Position numbers and translations under genes: made by a program. Source: DATBDE01 sp036270095 (GTDB taxonomy: Bacteria; Actinomycetota; Thermoleophilia; Solirubrobacterales; Solirubrobacteraceae). From it: a DNA stretch of 5,600 bases. The stretch lies in the NCBI GenBank assembly GCA_036270095.1, contig DATBDE010000020.1, forward strand, positions 1-5,600. The letters are read 5' to 3'. Under the pieces are notes generated by a model, which was not told the DNA's origin, made no database searches, and was given only the letters and a program-made list of their open reading frames with translations. Shown piece by piece: positions 1 through 5,150 of this stretch. The stretch's first letter is position 1. The number at the start of each line of letters is the position of its first letter.

Positions 1-1025
1 ATGTCGTCGGGCCGGCGGTCGAGGGCCTCGGCCCAGCGCTCGAGCGGGACGCGCCGCGTGATCAGCCCCTCGAGCCAGTCGCGGTCGGCCCAGGCCAGCG
101 CATCGGCCGCCGACCGGAAGTGGCGGTGGTTGGCGTTGACCGACCCCATCACGACGTCGTTCTCGAGCACGAGCTCGTCGTTGAGCGAGCCGACGTCGAC
201 GCGCAGCGCGCGGTCGCGCGGCGACAGCCCGACCAGGCAGACGACCGCGCCGGGCGCCGTGGACTGGACGGCCTCGACGACGAGGCCCGGCGCGCCGGTG
301 CATTCGACGACGATGTCGGGCTCGGACGCGCCGCACGCCTCGCTCACCGTGCCCGTGTGGTACGTCGCGCCCAGCGCCTCGGTCAGCCCCGGCTTGGGCC
401 CATCGGTCGCGCGGTCGAGCACGTGCACGTGCAGGCCGCGCCGCGCGCCGAGCAGCGCCGCCAGGAGCCCGATCGGGCCCGCCCCTGTGACCAGCACGCT
501 CTCCAGCGGGCGGCAGCCCTGCCTCTGGACGCCGTCGATCTGCTCCCAGGCCTTGGTCACGACGCTGGTCGGCTCGGTCAGGACCCCGACCGACTCCAGC
601 GACGGGTCGAGCTTGACGGCATAGCCGGGCTCGAGTAGGACGAGCTCGGAGCCGAAGCCGTCGAGCTCCTTGATGCCTCGCTCGCGATAGCCGCCGTTGC
701 GGCACATGTCGAACTCCCCGCGCGCACAGCACGGGCACGGCTCGGGGTCGGGGCGGCGCACGACGCCGGCAACGAGGTCGCCCGGCCGCAGCTCGGTGCC
801 CGGCGGGGCGCGACGGACGCGGCCCAGCGACTCGTGCCCGAGCACGAGACGGTCGGATCCTGGCGGGGGCGCGCCGTGCTCACCGGCCAGGATCTCGTGG
901 TCGGTCCCGCACACGCCGAGCGCCAGCATCTCGACCAGCAGCTCGCCGTCGCTCGGGTGCGGGTCGGGAAGCGTTGTGAGCTCCGCGCGCCGTGGCGGGC
1001 CGGACGTGACGGTGATGGCCAGCAC
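1..1025 (-). CDS. gdh: Zinc-dependent glucose 1-dehydrogenase (MDR superfamily), C-terminus cut by window edge
   Basis: Soluble enzyme expected to oxidise D-glucose to gluconolactone with NAD(P)+. I read 341 residues on the minus strand from a GTG at 1025-1023; the last 15 or so are probably outside the window. The start MLAITV matches the usual family beginning and no better in-frame start exists before the neighbouring gene. Catalytic zinc residues are visible: GVCGTDHE (Cys39) and LVLGHES (His64, Glu65). The family signature continues with VRRPDPEPC, a Cys cluster (97, 99, 100, 108), the motif MCRNGGYRERGIKELDGF, and LTEPTSVVTKAWE, where Glu151 is the conserved late zinc-site residue. The Rossmann motif GAGPIG is at 181-186. 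Asp204 ends the second Rossmann strand (VLDRATDGPKP), favouring NAD+ over NADP+. Only Cys97, 100 and 108 fit the usual four-Cys lobe-zinc spacing; position 94 is Pro. No Shine-Dalgarno is seen, so the mRNA may be leaderless. Another sugar or polyol dehydrogenase of the same subfamily is possible. Confidence 0.87.
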   Translation of the reverse strand, partial: MLAITVTSGPPRRAELTTLPDPHPSDGELLVEMLALGVCGTDHEILAGEHGAPPPGSDRLVLGHESLGRVRRAPPGTELRPGDLVAGVVRRPDPEPCPCCARGEFDMCRNGGYRERGIKELDGFGSELVLLEPGYAVKLDPSLESVGVLTEPTSVVTKAWEQIDGVQRQGCRPLESVLVTGAGPIGLLAALLGARRGLHVHVLDRATDGPKPGLTEALGATYHTGTVSEACGASEPDIVVECTGAPGLVVEAVQSTAPGAVVCLVGLSPRDRALRVDVGSLNDELVLENDVVMGSVNANHRHFRSAADALAWADRDWLEGLITRRVPLERWAEALDRRPDD

Positions 1026-1063
1026 GTTGGTGCAACTAGGCCGCGGCCTACCGTGGGGCAAGC
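1026..1063. promoter_or_regulatory. Divergent intergenic region between gdh and ndh with promoter-like elements
   Basis: Only 38 bases separate the two divergent start codons, so promoters and operators must lie here or inside the coding ends. On the minus strand TTGCCC (1061-1056) and TAGTTG (1038-1033) are 17 bases apart, with TAGTTG 7 bases before the GTG, the arrangement expected for a leaderless transcript. On the plus strand TTGGTG (1027-1032) and TACCGT (1049-1054, fitting the actinobacterial TANNNT -10) are 16 bases apart and would start transcription about 3 bases before the ndh ATG. The matches to consensus are weak, especially the minus -10, so this is a proposal from spacing rather than a firm call. 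Confidence 0.3.
1037..1050. repeat. Perfect 14-base palindrome, possible operator
   Basis: TAGGCCGCGGCCTA is its own reverse complement; the symmetry stops abruptly on both sides. It fills most of the gap between gdh and ndh and overlaps the promoter-like spacers of both directions, where a dimeric repressor would block both genes. Palindromes of this length arise by chance in DNA this GC-rich (there is one inside the LLM gene at 4833-4846), so only its location makes it notable. Confidence 0.35.
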
Positions 1064-2350
1064 ATGAGCGCCCAGGGCGGTCACCGCGTCGTCGTGGTGG
1101 GCGGCGGCTTCGCCGGCGTGCAGGCCGTCCGGGCGCTGCGCGGCGCGCCCGTCGAGGTCACGCTCGTCGACCGCAACAACTACCACCTGTTCCAGCCACT
1201 GAGCTACCAGGTGGCGACCGGTGCGCTCTCGCCGGCTGAGATCGCCGAGCCGCTGCGCATGATCTTCCGCCGCCAGGCCAACGTGCGCGTCGTGCTGGCG
1301 GAGGTCACCGGCCTCGACCTCGAGGGGCGTGCTGTCGTCGCGCAGCCTCGCGCCGGCGACGGCGAGTCGCTGACGCTGCCCTACGACACGCTCGTCGTGG
1401 CCGGCGGCTCGGCGTACTCGTACTTCGGCCACGAGGAGTGGCGGCCGTTCGCCCTGGAGGTCAAGACGCTGGACTCTGCCGTGCACGTCCGCGGGCGGAT
1501 CCTCAAGGCCTTCGAAGCCGCCGAGCTGGCCGGCGACGCCGCGGCGCGGGCCGCCTGGCTGACGTTCGTCGTGGTCGGCGGGGGGCCGACCGGCGTGGAG
1601 ATGGCGGGCCAGATAGCCGAGCTGGCCCGCGACGCGCTGCCGGGCGACTTCCGCTCTGTCGACCCGCGCGCCGGGCGGGTGCTGCTCGTGGAGACCGCCG
1701 ACCGCGTGCTCACGAGCCTTCCGTCCTCGCTGTCGGCGCGTGCCCAGCGGTCGCTCGAGGACCTGGGCGTGACGCCGCTCACCGGCCACACGGTTGTCGG
1801 CATCGAGCCCGCCGCCGTGGAGGTGCGCGACGGCGGCGGCAAGGTCGAGCGCTTCGATGCCCGGACGGTGGTCTGGGCCGCGGGGGTGACGGCCTCGCCG
1901 CTGGCCGGCATCCTGGCCGAGGCCTCCGGTGCGCAGCTCGACCGGGCCGGGCGGGTCACGGTCGGGCCCGACCTCACGCTGCCCGGGCATCCCGAGGTGC
2001 TGGCCCTCGGCGACATGGTGCGCGTCGGCGAGGAGGCGCTCCCGGGTCTCGCACCCGTCGCCATGCAGCAGGGCCGCTACGCCGGGCGCCTGATCGGCGA
2101 ACGCCTCGCGGGCCGGTCGACACCGCCGTTCCGCTACCGCGACAAGGGCGACCTGGCCACGATCGGCCGGGCCCAGGCCGTCGCCGACCTGCGGCGCGTC
2201 CGCGTCGGCGGCCTGCTCGCCTGGGTGCTCTGGCTGGCCGTCCACCTCGTCTACCTGATCGGTTTCGAGAATCGGGTCGTCGTGATGATCCGCTGGGCGT
2301 ACGCCTTCCTGACCCGCAACCGCGGCGCGCGGCTGATCACCGAGCCTTGA
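1064..2350 (+). CDS. ndh: Type II NADH dehydrogenase (NDH-2), FAD-dependent NADH:quinone oxidoreductase
   Basis: Single-subunit, non-proton-pumping enzyme that passes electrons from NADH to membrane quinone on the cytoplasmic face. The 428-residue protein has the normal length and the two-dinucleotide-fold layout. The FAD-binding GGGFAG is at 13-18, followed by VTLVDRNNYHLFQPLSYQVATG (32-53), which is diagnostic of the family. The NADH-binding GGGPTGVEMAG is at 172-182, and the second FAD contact VLALGDM at 312-318. The quinone-site motif AMQQGRYAG is at 333-341. The C-terminus (about 382-414) is hydrophobic, with WVLWLAVHLVYLIGF, and probably anchors the protein to the membrane. The ATG start follows GGGG at 1055-1058 with 5 bases between; this is a modest ribosome site. 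The gene is divergent from glucose dehydrogenase, whose NADH it could reoxidise. The stop is followed after one base by a GC hairpin. Confidence 0.95.
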   Translation: MSAQGGHRVVVVGGGFAGVQAVRALRGAPVEVTLVDRNNYHLFQPLSYQVATGALSPAEIAEPLRMIFRRQANVRVVLAEVTGLDLEGRAVVAQPRAGDGESLTLPYDTLVVAGGSAYSYFGHEEWRPFALEVKTLDSAVHVRGRILKAFEAAELAGDAAARAAWLTFVVVGGGPTGVEMAGQIAELARDALPGDFRSVDPRAGRVLLVETADRVLTSLPSSLSARAQRSLEDLGVTPLTGHTVVGIEPAAVEVRDGGGKVERFDARTVVWAAGVTASPLAGILAEASGAQLDRAGRVTVGPDLTLPGHPEVLALGDMVRVGEEALPGLAPVAMQQGRYAGRLIGERLAGRSTPPFRYRDKGDLATIGRAQAVADLRRVRVGGLLAWVLWLAVHLVYLIGFENRVVVMIRWAYAFLTRNRGARLITEP

Positions 2351-2351
2351 C

Positions 2352-2367
2352 GGCGCCGGGCGGCGCC
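2352..2367 (+). terminator. GC hairpin just after the ndh stop, possible weak terminator or mRNA 3' stabiliser
   Basis: GGCGCC, a GGGC loop, and GGCGCC form a 6-pair all-GC stem beginning one base after the TGA. No U-run follows, so it is not a classical intrinsic terminator. In high-GC actinobacteria such stems can still attenuate transcription or protect an upstream message. It could set different levels for ndh and the antiporter if they share a transcript. Confidence 0.25.
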
Positions 2368-2374
2368 CTAGAGC

Positions 2375-2385
2375 CTCCGGTGGAG
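2375..2385 (+). promoter_or_regulatory. Antiporter ribosome binding site inside a small hairpin
   Basis: GGTGGAG (2379-2385) is the only good Shine-Dalgarno upstream of the antiporter. Its GGAG (2382-2385) can pair with CTCC (2375-2378) across a GGT loop, giving a short 4-pair stem that would hide the site. It lies 7 bases before an ATT codon at 2393 that is in frame with the antiporter, but 40 bases before the first standard start (GTG 2426). It therefore argues for the upstream start. The stem is short and may be only marginally stable. Confidence 0.4.
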
Positions 2386-2425
2386 CGCCGCGATTCCGGA
2401 CGCAGAGATCTTCATCGGGCTGCTC

Positions 2426-3940
2426 GTGGCCGTCTCGCTGCTGGCCGAGGTGGCCCGCCGCCTGGGCGTCCCCTACCCGATCCTCCTCGTCGTCGCCGGC
2501 CTGGTTCTCGGGTTCGTGCCGGGGCTGTCCGCGCCCGTGCTCGACCCGAAGACGTTCTTCTTCTTCTTCCTCCCTCCGCTCGTCTATTCCGAGGCCTACC
2601 TCTTCTCGACCGACGAGCTGAAGGCCCACGTCCCGGAGATCGCGGTGCTGGCGGTCGGGCTCGTCCTGGCCACCGCGGGGGCGGTGGCCGTCCTCGCCCA
2701 CGGTCTCGTCGGGCTTTCGTGGCCGGCGGCCTTCGTGCTCGGAGCGGTCCTGGGCCCGACGGACCCGATCGCCGCCACCGCGGTGATCCGCGGGCTCGGC
2801 GTCTCGGGCCGCCTCGTCACGGTCCTGGAGGGCGAGTCGCTGGTCAACGACGCGACCGCGCTCGTCCTCTACAAGCTGGCGATCGGCTGGGCGGGCGCAG
2901 GCGCGCTCTCGCTGGGCCACGCGGCGGCAGAGTTCGTCTGGGTGTCGTTCGGGGGGATCGGGACGGGGGCCCTGGTCGCGTGGGCCGCGCTGGCCGCGCG
3001 GCGCTGGATCCGCGAGCCCGAGCCGGAGATCGCCCTCTCGCTGGTCATGCCCTTCGCCGCGTACTTCCCGGCCGAGCGCCTCGGCGTCTCGGGCGTCCTG
3101 GCGGCGGTGACGGCCGGGCTGCTGATGGGGCGCGACGCCCACGCGGTCGCCCCCGGCACGCGCCTGCGCCGGCACGCGTTCTGGGAGGTGCTCGTCTTCC
3201 TGCTGAACTCGACGCTGTTCTTGCTCGTCGGCCTGACGTTTCCCGATGTGCTGCACCGGCTGGGCGGCACGCCGCCGCGCGAGCTCGTGGCCTACGCGAT
3301 CGCGATCATGGCGGCAGTGGTCGCCCTGCGGATGGCGTGGATGCTCCTCCTGGCCCGGCTCGGGTCGGTGCTCGAGCCGCGGTCGGCGGGCCGCCTGCGC
3401 ATGCAGGAGTTGGTGGTGCTCGGCTGGAGCGGGATGCGCGGCGGGGTGTCGCTCGGCGCCGCGCTGGCGGTGCCCTTCACGGTCGCGGGCCACCCGTTCC
3501 CGGGGCGCGACGAGATCATCTTCGTCACCTACACGGTCCTGCTCGGCACCCTGGTCATGCCCGGGCTGACCCTCGGCGGGCTGATCCGGCGGCTCGGCGT
3601 CGGCTCGGGCGAGGCCGCGTCGCGCAGCGACGCGCGGGCCCACCTCCTGCGCGCGGCGGTCGAGCACCTCGACGAGCTGGCGCGCAACGACGAGTTGCCC
3701 GAGGACGTCGCCGACATGCTGCGTGCGCTCTACTCCTCGCGGCTCGAGGGGCTGCGTTCGGTCCCGGGCCACAGCGACGGGGTGGCGCCGGCGGACGTGG
3801 TCCGCGAGGCCCGCCACGGCGCGATCGCTGTGCAGCGCGAGGCGCTCGCTCAGCTCGCCGGCGAGGGGGAGATCAGCGACGAGACGGCCCGGCTGCTGGA
3901 GCGCGAGCTCGATCTCGAGGAGGCGATGTCCGCGCGCTGA
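2426..3940 (+). CDS. Na+/H+ antiporter, CPA1 (NhaP-like) family; true start probably ATT at 2393
   Basis: Inner-membrane antiporter expected to expel Na+ (possibly also K+ or Li+) in exchange for H+, for pH and salt homeostasis. From GTG 2426 it is 504 residues, with a dozen or so hydrophobic segments followed by a soluble, charged C-terminal tail (about 395-504) ending in LLERELDLEEAMSAR. Family hallmarks are PYPILLVVAGLVLGFVPG (17-34), FLPPLVYSEAY (48-58), GPTDPIAATAV (110-120), EGESLVNDATALVLYK (135-150) with the ion-binding Asn141-Asp142 pair typical of electroneutral CPA1 carriers, and the late GWSGMRGGVSLGAALAVP (333-350). The upstream in-frame codons 2405-2425 encode EIFIGLL, which completes the first transmembrane helix. 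A Shine-Dalgarno 7 bases before ATT 2393 supports a 515-residue protein starting there; with GTG 2426 the first helix would be shortened. It lies 42-75 bases after ndh on the same strand and may be co-transcribed. The exact ion specificity cannot be told. Confidence 0.93.
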   Translation: MAVSLLAEVARRLGVPYPILLVVAGLVLGFVPGLSAPVLDPKTFFFFFLPPLVYSEAYLFSTDELKAHVPEIAVLAVGLVLATAGAVAVLAHGLVGLSWPAAFVLGAVLGPTDPIAATAVIRGLGVSGRLVTVLEGESLVNDATALVLYKLAIGWAGAGALSLGHAAAEFVWVSFGGIGTGALVAWAALAARRWIREPEPEIALSLVMPFAAYFPAERLGVSGVLAAVTAGLLMGRDAHAVAPGTRLRRHAFWEVLVFLLNSTLFLLVGLTFPDVLHRLGGTPPRELVAYAIAIMAAVVALRMAWMLLLARLGSVLEPRSAGRLRMQELVVLGWSGMRGGVSLGAALAVPFTVAGHPFPGRDEIIFVTYTVLLGTLVMPGLTLGGLIRRLGVGSGEAASRSDARAHLLRAAVEHLDELARNDELPEDVADMLRALYSSRLEGLRSVPGHSDGVAPADVVREARHGAIAVQREALAQLAGEGEISDETARLLERELDLEEAMSAR

Positions 3941-4022
3941 CGAGGGGGTAGGGAGCATGGTTCGGGACTCGTGGAGCAGGGGGTGGGTTGTGGCATCGCC
4001 CTCGCGGCCTAGCGGAAGCCCC

Positions 4023-4208
4023 ATGACGATCGGCACCAGCCTGTTTCTCATCGCCGTCGGGGCGATCCTCAAGTACGCCGTCACCGCGCACGTCGCGGGC
4101 GTCAATGTCCACACGGCGGGCCTGATCCTGATGATCGTGGGCATCGTCGGACTGCTCATCGGCCTGTTCCTCTTCGTCCGCCCCCGCTCGCCCGAGCCGC
4201 TGGCCTGA
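4023..4208 (+). CDS. DUF6458-like small membrane protein, 61 residues
   Basis: Tiny integral membrane protein of unknown function. The sequence starts MTIGTSLFLIAVGAILKYAV, which matches my memory of the DUF6458 family common in actinobacteria. It has two hydrophobic helices (about 5-21 and 31-52) joined by a short polar loop, AHVAGVNVH, and a charged, Pro-rich tail, RPRSPEPLA. The ATG at 4023 is chosen because the family motif begins there; GGAAG at 4014-4018 sits 4 bases upstream, which is close. The frame stays open upstream to an ATG at 3957, preceded by AGGGGG 8 bases earlier; that start would add 22 polar residues with no family resemblance. The next gene starts only 6 bases after its stop, so the two are probably co-transcribed. 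No catalytic residues are evident. Confidence 0.8.
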   Translation: MTIGTSLFLIAVGAILKYAVTAHVAGVNVHTAGLILMIVGIVGLLIGLFLFVRPRSPEPLA

Positions 4209-4214
4209 GCGCGG

Positions 4215-5120
4215 GTGGGCGCCGCCGACGAGCTGCGACGGCGGATCGGCCGGGTCGGGGTCTGGCTGGGCGCCCTCGGGCTCGTGCCGGCCGCCGAGGA
4301 GCGCGGCGCGGTCCTGGCTATCGAGCACCTGCGCTACGGCGCGCTCTGGTTCGGTGAGGCGCCCGGCACCAAGGAGATCTTCGCCCACGCCGGCGTGGTG
4401 CTCGGCGACACCGAGCGCCTCGTCGTGGCCAGCGGGATCGCCGGCATCTACTCCCGCGACGCCGTAGCGGCCGCCGCCGGGAGCAACACGCTCGCCGAGG
4501 CCTTCCCGGGCCGCTTCGTCCTCGGCCTCGGCGTCAGCCACGCCCCTGCGGTCCAGACTCGCGGCCACCGCTACGAAAAGCCCGTCCCGGCGATGCGCGC
4601 CTACCTCGACGCCATGGACGCCGTCGAGTACCGCGCCGCGCCGCCGCCGCAGCCCGTGCCCCGCATGCTCGCCGCGCTGCGCCCGCGCATGCTCGAGCTG
4701 GCCCGCGAGCGCGCCATGGGGGCGCATCCCTACTTCGTGTCCGTCGCCCACACCGCGCGAGCGCGAGCGCTGCTGGGCGACAGCCCGGTGCTGGCGCCCG
4801 AGCAGACGGTGCTGCTGGACCGCGACCCGGCACGGGCGCGCGCCCGGGCCCGCGCGTTCATGGCGCCCTACCTGCGGCTGCCCAACTACGCCGTCAACCT
4901 GCGCGAGCTGGGCTTCGGCGACGCCGACCTCGCCGGCGGCGGCAGCGACAGGCTGGTCGACGCGATCGTCGCGTGGGGCGACGAGGAGGCGATCGCCGAG
5001 CGAGTGCGCGCGCACCACGACGCCGGCGCCGACCACGTGGCGATTCAGCCACTGGTTGCCGACGTGCCGGCCGCGGTCGCCGACCTGACGACGCTTGCCC
5101 CGGTGCTGCTCGGGCGTTGA
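4215..5120 (+). CDS. LLM-class oxidoreductase, probable F420-dependent, MSMEG_4141 (TIGR03620-like) family
   Basis: Luciferase-like TIM-barrel oxidoreductase of 301 residues, about normal for the family. Cytoplasmic; the substrate is unknown. Recognisable stretches in order are IGRVGVWLGALG (11-22), a helix leading to YGALWFGEA (41-49), ERLVVASGIAGIYSRD (67-82), LAEAFPGRFVLGLGVSHAP (93-111), the signature GHRYEKPVPAMRAYLDAMDA (117-136), MLELARERAMGAHPYFV (159-175), LAPEQTVLLDRDPARARA (193-210), YLRLPNYAVNLRELGF (219-234) and GGGSDRLVDAIVAWGDE (241-257). GLGVSHAP and GAHPYFV are the kind of segments that line the cofactor pocket in this superfamily. F420 rather than FMN is inferred from family membership; no residue seen here proves it. 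The GTG start at 4215 is 6 bases after the previous stop with a weak ribosome site, which suggests translational coupling. The Arg/Ala-rich 203-213 reflects base composition. Confidence 0.9.
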   Translation: MGAADELRRRIGRVGVWLGALGLVPAAEERGAVLAIEHLRYGALWFGEAPGTKEIFAHAGVVLGDTERLVVASGIAGIYSRDAVAAAAGSNTLAEAFPGRFVLGLGVSHAPAVQTRGHRYEKPVPAMRAYLDAMDAVEYRAAPPPQPVPRMLAALRPRMLELARERAMGAHPYFVSVAHTARARALLGDSPVLAPEQTVLLDRDPARARARARAFMAPYLRLPNYAVNLRELGFGDADLAGGGSDRLVDAIVAWGDEEAIAERVRAHHDAGADHVAIQPLVADVPAAVADLTTLAPVLLGR

Positions 5121-5141
5121 CGGCCGCGCGATTGTCCTACT

Positions 5142-5145
5142 GGAA
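5142..5145 (+). promoter_or_regulatory. Ribosome binding site supporting the treT GTG start
   Basis: GGAA lies 5 bases before GTG 5151 and is the only purine-rich element in the 30-base gap after the LLM gene. It supports this start over any later in-frame codon. TGTCCT (5133-5138) and AGGACA (5158-5163) could pair around it and the start codon; the stem is only 6 pairs with a 19-base loop. Confidence 0.4.
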
Positions 5146-5150
5146 CACAG

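Noticed and set aside
1..638. Plus-strand open frames opposite gdh
   Set aside because: The minus-strand reading is an unmistakable zinc dehydrogenase with all motifs in order; the plus-strand translations are Ser/Arg/Ala-rich noise.
2555..2569. Five tandem TTC codons in the antiporter, a possible slippage or contingency repeat
   Set aside because: They encode a Phe run in a membrane segment just before the conserved FLPPLVY motif, the frame continues correctly, and five units is too short to claim phase variation.
1438..3951. Plus-strand open frame of over 800 codons spanning ndh and the antiporter
   Set aside because: It is a frame-shifted reading of two clearly recognised genes and gives Arg/Ala/Gly/Pro-rich sequence without motifs.
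578..4159. Open minus-strand frame of nearly 1,200 codons running antisense to ndh and the antiporter
   Set aside because: The translation is low-complexity Arg/Gly/Asp/Glu/His-rich sequence with no family resemblance, it crosses three well-supported genes, and its right-hand reading overlaps gdh in a different frame. Long antisense frames are expected where third codon positions are almost all G or C.
4833..4846. Perfect 14-base palindrome CGGGCGCGCGCCCG
   Set aside because: It lies inside the LLM gene, encodes an Ala/Arg repeat and is explained by composition. It serves as a reminder that such palindromes occur by chance here.
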